From assembly GCF_020497125.1 (NCBI RefSeq), contig NC_059075.1, forward strand, positions 67,351,321-67,415,320: a stretch of 64,000 nucleotides of DNA. The letters are read 5' to 3'. Made by a program: the position numbers and the translations under genes. Under the pieces are notes generated by a model. It saw only the letters and a program-made list of their open reading frames with translations, did not search any database and was not told the DNA's origin. This DNA comes from Mauremys mutica (taxonomy: Eukaryota > Chordata > Testudines > Geoemydidae). Shown piece after piece: positions 22,495 through 34,745 of the stretch. How positions within the stretch are numbered: position 1 is the stretch's first letter; each line of letters opens with the position of its first letter.

Positions 22495-22650
22495 GACGCT
22501 TGTAGCCATTTTAGATTTCTTGAACACAAAATCTCAACTCTGGGATTTCAGAGGAACAGATAACCTTGATTTATCCCAGGTTTACTGGCAGCTCCATACC
22601 ATAGTAGTCCATTTATTTATCTTCTCTTTGAAGCAGTATGCACCAAGTGG
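22495..22650 (+). CDS. possible internal coding exon
   Basis: The acceptor TTACCTTCTTTTGCAG (ending 22494) opens onto a 156-base frame. After one base it reads TLVAILDFLNTKSQLWDFRG, then LDLSQVYWQLHTIVVHLFIF, and it closes at AAGTGG|GTGAGG (22651). The length is a multiple of three and the content is protein-like. The phase does not join directly to the 20.6-kb candidate, so another exon would be needed between them. Another register from the same acceptor also runs about 22 codons before a stop. Unassigned; low confidence. Confidence 0.22.
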
Positions 22651-23883
22651 GTGAGGTTCTTAACTCCAGTTTAAGAAAAAAAGTGTTACCTTTGAGTATT
22701 CACAACTCCTACCAACAAATTGATAGAGTGCATAATTGATCAAGTTTAAAGCACCCAGAGCCCATCTGAACACATCCATAGTAGTTAATTTTCTCCACAA
22801 TCGAAGAGATGGGAGCTGTCCGAACACAGCCAGCATTAGAATTAGTCTACAATCTTTGGCAACCTATGGGGTTAGGGAAGTGAAGGTCCCTCAAGCCCCT
22901 TGATCTGATCTGTAATGGAAGGAGCTTGTGGCAATTTGGGCTTCCTAGGCACTTTAAGACCAACCCCAGCCTTTCCCTTCTTGCAATAGCTGGAATCAGA
23001 ACAGTAGACTGTGCTTCAACTCACAGCTGGTTGAAGGAAGAGATCATCACTGGTTTTTTGTACCCAGAGGTTTTGCCTTGAACACATGCAGCTTTTATTC
23101 TTTATTTAGGGAACCTAGCATGCTCAGTACTACATGCAACACTTAATGTACTGATCAAGGTCCTCGTATTTTCAGACTGAAGCTGATACTACGGTGATTA
23201 CGTAACTTAAATCTAAAGCAGGAGCTCAGGATTTCAGCCCCCAACTTTGCACTGTTTACAAAGCCAAGGGAAATTTGACAGACTTGCTTTGAGTTCTGGA
23301 GTTTATACACATACTCCACCCATAAACGTACAAGCCCATGGGAAAGGAAATCAAACAATGGTTCATGCTGACCACTTGCAAACCAAAACCACCCAGCTCC
23401 ACATACAATTAGTGCTTGACTGAATCCTATGCAATTCTGAAAGTTAGAGCTGGTCACCATGAGTTTTACAATACCTAGTGTTAAAAACCTCAGCCAGAGT
23501 TACAATATGTACAAATCTCAGCTCATTTAAAAAATGAAAAGCTACTTTCTAACCCTTGATTATGGACAGAAGCTTGAACGCATGCCTTCTAAAGGCTCAG
23601 AAATCAGAAAGTATACACCCAAAATGTATTTTAAACCAGTCTCATGATTTGAGTATTTGGGATTGACAATACTGTAAGACTCAAATAACATGCCAATATT
23701 TCCTGAATACCTTCCATTAGTCATCTGCTCAGTTTACCATGAGGACTATGATATATTACCATTAAGCCATACTGCCTGTTAAGGATTCTGGGTAGCATAG
23801 CCCAATGAGCATTTCTTGAACAAACAAAGCTGCTCCAGGGCATTCAAAACTTGCCTTCTAAACCAGGCTAATAACCTACGAGC
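22651..23883. other. no gene seen
   Basis: The 101-codon minus frame at 23155-23460 has no recognisable domain and no good flanking splice sites. Confidence 0.35.
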
Positions 23884-23891
23884 CACAGATG

Positions 23892-24325
23892 CAGGGCCGG
23901 CTCCAGACCCCAGCGCGCCAAGCGCACACGTGGGGCGGCATTTTCCCGGTAGGGCGGCAGGCGGCTTCGGCGGACCTTCCGCAGTCATGCCTGCGGGAGG
24001 TCCAGTGGAGCCGCGGGACCAGCGGACCTCCCGCAGGTATGACTGCAGACGGTTCGCTGGTCCCACGGCTCGGGTGGACCTCCCGCAGGCATGACTGCAG
24101 ATGCTCCACCGGCGCCGCGGGACCAGCGAACCCTCCGCAGCTGCGGGAGGTCCACTGGAGCCGCGGGACCAGCGAACCCTCTGCAGCTGCGGGAGGTCCA
24201 CTGGAGCCGCGGGACCAGCAGACCCTCCGCAGTCATGCCTGCGGGAGTCCGTTGGTCCCGCGGCTCCAGTGCACCTCCCGCAGGCATGACTGCTTGGAGC
24301 GGCCAAATTCCTAGAGCCGCCCCTG
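23892..24325. mobile_element. hAT MITE with six-to-seven-unit GC array
   Basis: The ends are CAGGGCCGGCTCCAGACC and CTAGAGCCGCCCCTG. There is a perfect 8-bp TSD, CACAGATG, at 23884-23891 and 24326-24333. The orientation is opposite to the copy at 9869. The interior is an array of about seven units of 46-52 bases built from TCCCGCAGGCATGACTGC and GGAGCCGCGGGACCAGCG, with some units inverted. Frames of up to 227 codons across it (both strands) reflect the repeat, not a gene. Confidence 0.93.
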
Positions 24326-24333
24326 CACAGATG

Positions 24334-27300
24334 GGCCTTGTCCTGGGCTTTAAAAGAAGAGATCTTGCTTTGACTATTAGAGGAAACAAGTTCAGACTTG
24401 AGGTCCCTTGCCCAAATAAGACAACCCACCCCCAAGTACACATTCCAATCTAAGGAACACATGTAAGAACTCCTTGGTTGACCTCAACTGTGACAACAGC
24501 ACATGCCAAGTTCGCAGACACCACGAGCGTGGCACAAAAAGTTCTTTACAATGAATTATTTGAGCTTTTTGCAACTGGCGGCCTATTAAGATCAACAACA
24601 GCCAACATGTGTGGCCTGACGGGAAACATGAATCATATCAATCCAAGCCTTTTTCCCTGGCACATCAGTATGTGTTACGTCATCTCGGAACTTACCATCT
24701 ACCACCCCATTGTGATTTGTTTAGGTTTGAGAAGCAGAAAGGAGTCCTGAGCATCCCCTCTCCCCTATTTGGGGACAGCAATGTTGTTAGATTCCCCTTT
24801 GAGTTAAATATCAGAAATTCTATTTGTTCCAGATCTACTACTCCCATCAACCCAGTAAGTACCTTGATCCTAGTTGTGAAGGGAATGCCTTGACATACTG
24901 TATATATACATGACAAATTCTCACTTTCATGGACTGCAAATCTAAACAAGGAGAACTGAAGGCCAACTGACAACCCAGGTTTTAGCTATAACAAGCAACA
25001 GATGAGTTTGAGAAGCCCAGCATGCATATGATCATCTCACTGTTCAGTTTCAAGCAAGTCCTTGTGAATTTGACAACAGAGAATAAGCAGCAGCTGTCAG
25101 GAATGTAGCAGATTGGCAGTGGGATTGGTTTTAATAGTCAAGCTCCTTTTTGCTACTAAGTCCACAGTGCCCCCTTATTAGATTAATTCATCTGGCCTTT
25201 TACCCACATCTCCAGAATCCAAAGAGTTCTCAAACTGTAAAACAGGAACTTTATTTTCCACCCCAATCCAAAGTGATTGTGACAGAGGGCAAGAATTTGA
25301 TTTTAAAAGTTGAAGTCTGAAGAGTGACTCTAAGCTTAGATCTTGCTTTTCCTCCAGCCTTCACTGCCAGATCAAATAAGATTCATTTTTCAACTGTCTA
25401 CACTTCAAGTTCAGACTCTGAAAAAAGTCAAGTACCTCCTCCTGCTTCATACAGAGCTATTTAGTTTCTAGAATCAGAATTCAGCTGGTGACTGAAGCTG
25501 TGCAAGGCAGAGTACAATTCTCTTCCAAACCTGCCTCTGCCCTTCAAGGCAGATCTCTGACAAACTGGTGTGTCGAAGTCAATATATTGACCTGTAATAC
25601 AGAGCAAATACATTCCACAGGAAAAGGTGCTCTTCATATACAGTTCTTGAGACATAAACCACCACTTCAGATTTCCCGAGAGCAACTGCCAGGCCAAATT
25701 TACCCAAGGGATAAGCAATTAAGATTACAAGAACCAAAACATGGTAGTTTCTTTTCCAACAGCCCATGTAAGTATGAATTTAGTAAGTACACTCACTTAT
25801 AGGCTGGTCTTATATTGTCATGATTAGTCTGCAACCAGGTGCTCTAAGGACATTCACAGTATTGGAACAGGCACCGTGCAAACACCTGGATGTATATCAA
25901 ACTATCAGAGCCACTCTGGCTGTGAAGGAAGTTTGAGCCCTTCCCCTCTGCCCTGAGAAGATGGAGAGCACTCATTCCCCACACCCCAGAGTAGTATTCC
26001 CTTCCTGTTTACTGTTCTCACCACACTCCGGTACCCACCATGGTCTTATTTACTAGTTTATTCTTGCTCTTTCCTAGTGCAGAGATCTTGCACTTACTTC
26101 AGTGGAATTGCATTATGCACAAAAGTTATTCTGCATAAATGTGTATAGTTCAGCTTGGAAAGTTTCTCCCCAAAGTATTTTAAGCCAAGTTATATCCCTT
26201 ATGGGTTATAGTTAATGAAGGAAACAAGCATCATTAGAAATTAAGGAGTGTGGTTCTACTAAGTTTGGATTGGACAAATTTATGAAGAGACACTGAACCA
26301 AATACCCTCTTCAGTGGACCAAGTTATGTATTTGATTGCCAGCAAAATAGTGTCAAAAAAACCAACACCCACAAAGTAGGGAAAGCAATTGTTTAGTCTA
26401 TAACAAGGGTATAACTAGGCCTAATACAATGAAGTGGAAAGGGAGCTGTACTAGCTTTTCAAGGCAAAGCCATACCACTGCTTAGCTTCTTACTGCAGCA
26501 CAGTATAGAAGCATAAGGGAACATGGGCTTATCTTTTAAAGTTTCATTAAATTAGTAACAAAAGAGACCCCAGCCCCCCAAAGAGAACACCATGCTGCCA
26601 GCCTTTTGGTAGTTGGGCACAAAGCAGGACCGTGTTACAGTTGCATATTCAGCTCTTCGGCACTGGCAGTTTATTACTTGGCTACAAGTCCTTGCACTTC
26701 TAAATATAAAACTTTGGGATTTAATATATGTTGCTTTCAGGTACCTCACTTCAGCTCTCAAAGGTGCCTTACAAGCATCAGCTATTGTGCCTTTTAGACA
26801 AGTGCACAATACTGTACCACACAAGAATGTGTGCGCCATTGCTCTCCAATGGCTAGAAACAGAATTACTCCACTTTTGCTAAAGCAGGTAAGGAGCCTGT
26901 CTCTGAAGCAAGAGGATCAGAGATCTGGCTGCCGTGCTATGAAGTTCTGAATAGCCATCCCTGCAACAGTGACAACTGCTAAGTCCCAAGTGGCAGCTGA
27001 TTTTACGTTCCTGCATTTTTCAGAGTTGCCTCATAAGTCTTTCTTCCACATGACGGGCTAATTAATTTAGAAGGGTCAAAAGCAGCTTAAGTCACTTCAA
27101 AATGCTAACTGTTAGCTTCTGACCACTGTGCTGTTATGAATTGTGTAAGTAAGGAATGGAAGAGACCTATTAAATCAGCTTGTCCACCCCCTCACTCAAT
27201 GCTGGCATGTTCCCGATAGCATATGCTCCAGTGCTATTTTCTAGTACACCCTCCCCCATTTTATTTTATTAAGTGTAACAGCTTTTATACAAACTGTACC

Positions 27301-27408
27301 ACGCCACAGTTCAGATAGTCACATCCATGTTATGAGTAAAGAAAGAGGATAGAAAAAACCCCAACTGTTTAACTGAACTTCCAAGATCTACACATGCCTA
27401 AACTGAGT
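24334..27408. other. no gene seen
   Basis: AT-leaning DNA without a recognisable repeat. A 32-base stretch at about 25797-25828 (minus) is bounded by splice-like sites, and the plus stretch before GTAAGG at 26888 is open, but neither is convincing. Confidence 0.3.
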
Positions 27409-27416
27409 AACTAGAT

Positions 27417-27720
27417 CAGGGGTCGGCAATCTTTCAGAAGCAGAGTGCCGAATCTTCATTTATTCACTCTAAGTTAAGGTTTCGTGTGCCAGTAATACAT
27501 TAACGTTTTTAGAAGGTCTCTTTCTATAAGTCTATAATATATAACTAAACTATTGTTGTATGTAAACTAAACAAGGTTTATAAAATGTTTAAGAAGCTTC
27601 ATTTAAAAGTAAATTAAAATGCAGAGCCCTCCCCCGGACCGGTGGCCAAGACTGTGAGTGCCACTAATGATCAGCTCACATGCTACCTTCGGCACGCGTG
27701 CCATAGGTTGCCTACCCCTG
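27417..27720. mobile_element. hAT MITE, CAGGGGTMGGCAAYC family
   Basis: The inverted ends are CAGGGGTCGGCAATC and GGTTGCCTACCCCTG. There is a perfect 8-bp TSD, AACTAGAT, at 27409-27416 and 27721-27728. The interior has the family marks TTTCGTGTGCCAGTAATACA and GACCGGTGGCC. It shares its family with 40673-40954 and 59848-60154 (opposite orientation). Confidence 0.95.
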
Positions 27721-27728
27721 AACTAGAT

Positions 27729-28773
27729 GATCTCATTTCTTCTTTAGCCCTTCCTCTCCTTACTGTGTGTTACCATTCACTGAGGCATGCCTAGAGTAAG
27801 ATCTCTGGGAAGGGTGCCTTGTCTTCATTTAACAGCTAGAAAGTACCCAGCACAGCACACCTTTGGTTACTGTAAAAGTACCACCACAATATTAGCATCT
27901 CAGGCAATGGGATTTCCAGAAGCTAATAAAGGTCACTATTCTTGATATTCAGCCTACATCTTTTGCACCTCTCCCCCAACTAGAGAAACCTGTACTTTGA
28001 GCAGAGTGCTGCAGAAAGGCATAGCCAGCAGTGGAAGATCCCCATATAACAAATGAAAGCAAGTATTGCACTTTAAAGCCAAAGTGTAACAATAAATGCA
28101 AGGCCAGGTTAAGGCTTGGAAACCACTGACGTGGAAAATGAATCCTTCATGAGGCATTGGGGAATGGGGTTGTAAAGGCCTCAGCCATCTGAGAGACTCA
28201 TTTGTTGCAGGAAAACAAATGGATCCTGGAGTGTTTGAAAGTTTAAAAAAAAACAAAACTTCAGCTTTCACCAAACTGGTCAGTTTCACTTCTCTTGGGA
28301 GATCACTTGTGGCTGTGAAATCGTTAGCCTTTTTATTGTCCCAACAAAAGGTCAAAATTTAAAACAAATATTGGAACCCTTCCTGTTGCTTCAACCTCAG
28401 AAAGGGAGAAAAATAAACTCTCTGCAAGCAACAGATAGACCAAGATTCATGGTTTTATCTCTGGTTGTCATACTGGATGTCTAACAGATACCTACAGGGG
28501 AGGTTCTGAACACTGGCTTTTCTAAAACAATTGAAATACACTGACTATAAACCCTGAACTCTGATGAAGTTTCCTCTCAAATAGCCTCTCTGAAAATCAG
28601 CAATATGCTCCCCAGTATCACTTCTGTAATTGTAGTTTGCATTTATATCAATATGCTGCATTCATAAACTGTTTTCATTCACTGTGGGATCACAAGTGAT
28701 CCCACAAGCCACATGATTACAATCAGACTTTAGTATGCAGTGACAACTCAGCAGCTCTAGTTTTTCTTCCCTC
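27729..28773. other. no gene seen; could hold a 3'UTR
   Basis: If the 28.8-kb terminal exon is real this is its 3'UTR side. The 133-codon minus frame at 27954-28355 has no recognisable domain. Confidence 0.3.
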
Positions 28774-28864
28774 TCAGACCAGGTCAATGTTTTTGGTATC
28801 ACTGGCAGCCCCACTAGCCTTTGAACCTGGGGTCACGTCTGCTGTGATACTCATCTCCAGCAAG
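28774..28864 (-). CDS. possible terminal coding exon
   Basis: On the minus strand an excellent acceptor (CTTCTTCCTCTCTTTCAG) precedes, after one base, a 29-codon frame beginning LLEMSITADVTP and ending SDTKNIDLV followed by TGA. The Ser/Ala/Asp-rich tail reads like a real C-terminus. A second register from the same acceptor (LAGDEYHSRRDPRFKG then TAG) is shorter but would fit the phase of the 31.2-kb candidate. I cannot tell which, if either, is used, and I do not recognise the protein. Confidence 0.3.
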
Positions 28865-29128
28865 CTGAAAGAGAGGAAGAAGTCCAGAACTGAGATGTCT
28901 TAACTTTATACAAGCTTTTAAAAGACATGTTGAAGTTGGTCATTGATTAAGAGGGGATTTTCTTTCAGATTGTCCATGATTTTTTTAGCAGAAGAGAAGC
29001 ATCACCTCTGCTCCCCCACAAGATTGCCCACATAGTGCAAAGTATTCCACCTTCCCCTGGAACCAGTGGAGAAGCCAACACTATCAGGGCTTGCTTAGGT
29101 CAAGAACTAGGAGCTTGAGACTTAGATT

Positions 29129-29330
29129 GGGGGAGGGATCGCTCAGTGGTTTGAGCATTGGCCTGCTAAACCCAGGGTTGTAAGTTCAATCCTTGAGGGG
29201 GCCACTTAGGGATCAGGGCAAAAAATTGGTCCTGCTAGTGAAGGCAGGGGACTGGACTTGATGACCTTTCAAGGTCCCTTCCAGTTCTAGGAGATAGTAA
29301 TAACTGGAGATATACCAATTACTTATTACT
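29129..29330 (+). mobile_element. tRNA-derived SINE, Cry/tortoise pol III type
   Basis: The head GGGGGAGGGATCGCTCAGTG carries a pol III A box, and GTAAGTTCAATCC carries the B box. The body includes AATTGGTCCTGCTAGTGAAG, and the 3' part (CTTTCAAGGTCCCTTCCAG) is CR1/L2-like. The same family occurs at 54993-55182. This SINE type is characteristic of cryptodiran turtles and is the best single clue to the organism. Confidence 0.88.
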
Positions 29331-29509
29331 ATTGTCAAATGAGTTTAAGGGAATCTGAGTGCCCGGCTCTTGTTGTAAATCAAATAGGATTTGGGTGCTT
29401 AACTCCTTGAGGTTTGGAATTCCCACCCCATATGGACTAATGTTTGAGAACCCACCCAGCCCTACTACCATGGCTTAGACCACCACTCCACAACCTGAAG
29501 CCTCAAGAG

Positions 29510-29730
29510 CAGTGGTTCTCAAACTTTTTTACTGGTGACCCCTTTCACATAGCAAGCCTCTGAGTGCAACCCCACTTATAAATTAAAGCCACTTTTTTAA
29601 TATATTAAACACCATTATAAATGCTGGAGGCAAATTGGGGTTTGGAGTGGAGGTTGACAGCTTGCAACCCTCCCATGTAATAACCTTGCTACCCCCAGAG
29701 GGTAGCCAACCCCCAGTTTGAGAACCCCTG
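29510..29730. mobile_element. hAT MITE, CAGTGGTTCTCAAACT family
   Basis: The inverted ends are CAGTGGTTCTCAAACTTT and AGTTTGAGAACCCCTG. The flanking 8-bp duplication has one mismatch: CTCAAGAG at 29502-29509 and GTCAAGAG at 29731-29738. Internal marks include TGGTGACCCCTTTCACA. Non-coding. Confidence 0.9.
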
Positions 29731-30164
29731 GTCAAGAGCTTCCTGGGAGCCAAAAATCTCTTCACACCTTTCCAGATGTCAAAAGGCATAAACTTTGCAC
29801 TACCCAACTGTCAAAACCTCCAGGTCCCCTCCTCAACTCATCCAGCCCCAAACATCTACAGAGCAGCTATCCACCATCAGTGCAAGACTCTGTGGCACAC
29901 TGAAAATCTAGGAGCCAGTATAAAGAATTCTAGAACTACTTATTTTAGTACAAGGAACACTGTACTATATCCATAGTTCAATAAAAGCCTGAAGATACAA
30001 CTGAATTCAGGCTCATGCCCCACAGACTTTACCTAAAGCTTGGAGCAGAGCACATAGGGTCTTGCCATATTGTTTTTGTAAAACAAAAAACACTGCCTAC
30101 AAAAGGATCTTGCCATTTTCATCTATAAATCTCAAAAGTTCATTACACAAGAAGGGAGTAAGTT

Positions 30165-30260
30165 CACCTTCTTCAAAAGCAGTTAAGAGGCACAGAAACA
30201 TTAAGTAATTTGCCCAGGATTACAGAGGAAGTCTGTGGCAGAGATCAGACTAGATCACTA
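30165..30260 (-). repeat. MIR-like SINE fragment
   Basis: The plus strand reads AGAGGCACAGAAACATTAAG then TAATTTGCCCAGGATTACA, the reverse complement of the MIR core (CTGGGCAAATTACTTAA...CTGTGCCTC). Confidence 0.6.
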
Positions 30261-31203
30261 ATGTCCCTACTTCATCCCATGCTACAGTCACAGAAGCACA
30301 TCAGCGTTCCCAGCTGTCATAAGTCTTGCAATATTTGGGGTGGGTTTTTTTGGTAAAGCTCCAGCTCCTGGAGTCTCCATGAGAACATCAGCTCTCATGG
30401 GGGGGGGGGGAAAGGGGGAGAAATGTCTCAAGCCCTGACTGTTGCAGAGAAGAGCTTAGAAAGATGACAAGTGCACCATGAAGGCTGAGAAACCAGAACT
30501 GCCTTAAGTCTCATGACTTCAGTTTCATGACTGAGGCCCAATTGGGGCAGGTATACTACACACTGCCATGCTGTTAACATACACGTTCGGACCAGATTCT
30601 GGCTTTGGAAATGACATCCTGTCTCCCTAAATTCAAGTGGCTGTGTTGTTGTATGCAGCATTAAGTAGATTTTGCATGTGAAGTAGACAGATGCAGTCAA
30701 GTGGTGGCTGAAACAGTCTCTCTTTAGGGCCCAATCCAGCCTCTGTTGGAATGTGAACACCCCTTCTTTCCTCATAGTTTGCAGCAATTTAGTATTTCAG
30801 AAGAGGGGGCACATTCATGTTGTCTCACAGGTGCTAGAATTAAGGGTGCTGGGGGGGGCTGCCGCACCCCCTGGCTTGGAGCCGATATCATATACAGGGT
30901 TTACAGATCAGTTCAATGGCTCTCAGCACTCCCACTATACCAATTGTTCCAGTACCCCTGGTTATCTGTATTGCTGGCTATACTGCAGATTATTTCAGAA
31001 GCAGCTGTATTTGTTTTTGGAGCCCACAGATTAGTGGTAAAAGAGGAAAATATAGGCAGGAAATAGCTCAACTCATCCTAATACCCTTCCCACTAACATT
31101 TTGAGCCTCCATTCCCAAAAGTGCTCTACATTGACAATGCCAGTTCCACCCATCCACCACTGTCTTTTCTCTATCTTGTGCTACCATCTTACACTCAACT
31201 TAC
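30261..31203. other. no gene seen
   Basis: G10 tract near 30400. The overlapping plus frames at 30746-31066 are not supported by splice sites. Confidence 0.3.
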
Positions 31204-31224
31204 CTTTAAAAAGCTTTCATCGTA
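31204..31224 (-). CDS. possible 21-base microexon
   Basis: On the minus strand TTTGTATTTTAACCACAG precedes 21 bases encoding YDESFLK, the only open register, followed by GTAAGT. Both splice sites are good, but microexons this short are expected by chance in 64 kb. Confidence 0.15.
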
Positions 31225-33604
31225 CTGTGGTTAAAATACAAACAAAACTGATAGTTTGATGCAAAGCAGGAAGAGAGAATTCCCTTCCCAGGTCTAAATG
31301 AATGTCCCAGTAATTAACCAAGAAGGAGGGGGAATTAAATGAATGCAAGTGAGATTAATTGCTTTGCATTTTAATCTTGTCATGTTGATTGACAAAGTCA
31401 GAGGTGCTTTGCTCTCCCTTCTTTCCAGGAGAACTGTTGACCTTTCAGACTGATAAAGAAACATCTGCTTTTTTTGCTTGTTTTTCTTTTCCAGTTTAAC
31501 AGTTTATATTGCAATTACCAGGGTGGATTCCAGGCTTCAGCTAGAAAGGACACTTGCCAGTTATTTATTCAGCCCCCTGTAATAGCCTCTTCAACAGCTT
31601 GAAACATTTCTGAAGCATTGCCATTTAAAGTAAGTTTCAGGGGATGGCAAGATCTGCGCCGCAGTCTTCACAAACCAAACAGTTCTCCAGAAAAGAATCA
31701 CTCTGAAAAAGGAAGATTTTTCTTTTGTTATCAGAATGCTGCTCTGCAAAAGCCGCTTCCATCAGAAAACAAACTGTTTTGCAGACAAAGGATTCAGCCT
31801 TGGCACCATTGTGAGCTAAGAGGGCAATAGCTTAATTTTATATAATTAGAGAGACCTGACCAACACTCCCACAGAACTCAAACAGCAGGAATAAAGACTT
31901 GGTCTCCCAAAGGCCAGGCCTGCATTTTAACCATTGAACAGTCTTGCCACCTCTGTTTCTTTGATGCAGCCCATCTCACGTTAATTTTCTATGGGGTTGA
32001 GGGAATGCCTTCTTCGAGCCATGCATGGAGAGTCCCCTCCTGTGAGAGGAGGTCAGCAACCTCTGTGATACTGCCTCCTGGTGTAGCACCCTTCTTTGGG
32101 CCAGGCCCCCCATGTGCATGGTCTTCTCCCTGATGCTCCTGCCATATCATTTTGGCTTTCATCCCCCACCCCCTCCCGAGGAGGCAAGCCAACTCCATTA
32201 AAAGTTGGTGGCATCCCCACGCTGTGTCACCTGTTCTGCACTCCTTGCCCACTTCCAGTCAGAGGAAATCCCCTCCCCCCACACACCCTTTTATGAGGCG
32301 GAGGGATTGTGATGCTTCCTGGCAGTATCTAGGCTAGCAAGGCACATCACTGCCACCTACCCTTGCAGAAGAAAGCCCTGTCCGTGCCTACCATGGGTCA
32401 GTTCTCTGACTCCACTGGCCGGGGTAATACAAGCACTCCCCTCAAGGACTGTGCAGGTCCCACTCTTTCTACTGAGAGCAACAAGCACTCTCTAACCCTC
32501 AAGCCCCATGGGACACTCCGGTTAGATGCTAACTCCTGCTCCACTGAACAATCACTAGTCACAGATTCACACTATTCCAAAGAAGCCATAAGCTCCAGCT
32601 TACTAGTTACACCTCAGATCACCACTCCACTTAACACACAGCACTGGATGTTGTTATAGTTATAGAAAACAAGCACAGAGTTTATTTAACAAATTATAGA
32701 GATTCCAGTGATGGAAAGTTGGAAACACATGGCTACATATCAAATACAATCATAGCATGCATTCTAGAGCCTAGACTTGCTTAACTAGATACTTTCATGT
32801 CTTCTAGAGCAATGCACCCAAAGTCCTCCCTGTGTTTTAAAGCCAGGTTTGGCTAAGGCCCCTCCGTTCATAAAACAAAACACCCATAGCTATACCCCAA
32901 TAGTTCACTGTCTTTACTCAAAGAGGATCCCCTCCTGCTGTTCATTTTTCCCTGAAAGGGAAATTTACAGATTTCCTAATCTCCAATTGCATTTGGCTCA
33001 GTAGGCAAGCAGGCATCCATTGAGAAATATAAAATGCCTAATACACATAGCCAGACAGCAAGATAAGTGTAATTTGCCTCCTATTTGAAAGAAAACGGGT
33101 AACCAGAAGTTGACCTATCTTAATATATTTTCAGTATAAACATAACTCCTTAAATATTATCTGTACATAAATTTTGCAATCATTATGACCACTGGTGGGA
33201 TACTGGCTCTCAGAGACCTCACATCTTACTTTTTAGTGAATTATTTAGGTATATAGCCAACACAGAGAAGGCCTATAAAAAACTCTATGCACCCTCTGCC
33301 AGTGACATCAAGAGGTCCCTAGGTCATAGGGATTTTGGTACAACAGTTGACAAAAGCCACAATACTCCAGTGAGTGTGGAATGGCAGTGGACTCCAGAAA
33401 CAGAAATGGTAGTGTTGTCCGACCAGTGGATACACAAAGTTTGGGGCTAGACTCATGCTCTTTCCATTGGGGTGTGGGTAAACCCCACCATCTAGGAGCA
33501 TTTAGAAGGTGAGAGACTGACAATATTCTGTAAATTTTCTGAACAAACCTTATGGAATTAAGAAAGTAATTTATACCTTATTGAATTAGTATTAAAAATG
33601 CAAC
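31225..33604. other. no gene seen; probable unnamed old repeat at 32.0-33.3 kb
   Basis: The stretch from about 31980 to 33300 has the texture of a transposable element (C-rich left part, then CAAGCACAGAGTTTATTTAA). I find no terminal repeats, primer-binding site or protein motif, so I leave it unclassified. A plus-strand acceptor-like TTTCTTTTCCAG ends at about 31495 without a following exon. Confidence 0.3.
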
Positions 33605-34020
33605 TGTGTATTAGGGTTGCCAACTTTCTAATTTCTGAAAACCAGATCCCACCACTCTACCTCTTCACCCCAGGCCCTGCTCCCCTCCCCCCACTCACTC
33701 TTCTCTCCCCTCTCCCTTCCCCATCACTCGATCCTCTCCATCTCCCTCACCCAATCAGCTGGGCTCCCTCTGCTCCAGGACTGGTACAGGAGCTATAGCC
33801 TCACATGGAGATGCCTGCCTGCCTGCCTGCCTATGAGATGCAGATAGGAGGCAGCCCTGGTTGTGCAGGGGCTGGTGTGGGTTGATGACCCAGTGCCTCC
33901 CCAAGCCACGGTGAGTGGACTTTTGGTGTCTGATCAGTACATCTGACCAGACACTGCCAGGTCCCCTTTTTGACTGGAAAGTCCAGACTAAAACAGGACA
34001 CTTGACACAGTAGGGTTGCA
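33605..34020. repeat. C-rich repeat (GGTTGCCAACTTT family)
   Basis: It begins TAGGGTTGCCAACTTTCTAA, the same head as the repeat at 5872, and runs through a C/T-rich tract. It contains a (TGCC)n microsatellite at 33808-33831. It ends near ACAGGACACTTGACACAG. Confidence 0.45.
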
Positions 34021-34737
34021 TGAGTGACTGTGGAATTGTAAGTTTTTCCATGGGAAGGATAAATAGAACAGGGGGTGATTAGGCAAATTCACTCTGGTCC
34101 TAACAGTCTCCAGAGAAGTCACCTCCCTGGAGAGGTTTGCCTAAACCAGTTCAAACTGGATTCTCCAGGGACCAACAGACAAAAATGAGTTATGGCTAAA
34201 TAGCCTGGTTTTAAACAGATTTAGGTCCTTCTTCTTGATCCAGTAAGTGGACAGACCCCCTGGTCCACAGCCCCCACCCCAAATCCTTAGGGTTGGATTG
34301 GAAGGACTAGGTTCTTGTTCTAAGCTGAAGTTGTGATGAATTGGTAACCACAAGGAATCCCCCTCCCCCCTTTTTTTTTGGGAGGGGGGGGAAGCTGAAG
34401 GACTGTTCCTGCCAGAATCCATGTTAGGATTGGGGTTAATTCTGGTAATCTTATTAACATACCTGTAGGTTTTTATTATGGTTTGCTCTGTAATGCTTTT
34501 TACCTTAAGAATAAACTAGGCTTGCATAGGATGTGCTGTGCGGTACCTTAACTGTAGCATTACACCTATTAATCATCTCCGAAGAGCAAGCAAGCAGGTG
34601 TCCTTGGGCAACCTATCTGTGCTGAGACCACTACACTGTGGGCATGGAACTGTTCAGCCTGGAAATATCCCGGTGACAAAGGAAGAGAAATGTGTATCTC
34701 CACTTGAGAGGCAACAGTGAGGGGAAATACAGGTGCA
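34021..34737. other. no gene seen
   Basis: Poly-T/G tract near 34370-34392. No supported exon. Confidence 0.3.
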
Positions 34738-34745
34738 GTTGCCCT

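Noticed and set aside
23779..24462. 227-codon minus and 141-codon plus frames
   Set aside because: Same reason: they cross the hAT MITE at 23892-24325 and its flanks.
25797..25828. Minus-strand 32-base stretch (TNHDNIRPAY) before GTGAGT
   Set aside because: Lies beyond the putative terminal exon at 28.8 kb, and the acceptor is mediocre.
29129..29205. Possible functional tRNA gene
   Set aside because: It has A and B boxes but cannot form a full cloverleaf and is followed by the SINE body, so it is the head of a SINE.
31980..33300. Endogenous retrovirus or LTR
   Set aside because: No matching terminal repeats, TG...CA ends, primer-binding site or gag/pol remnant found.
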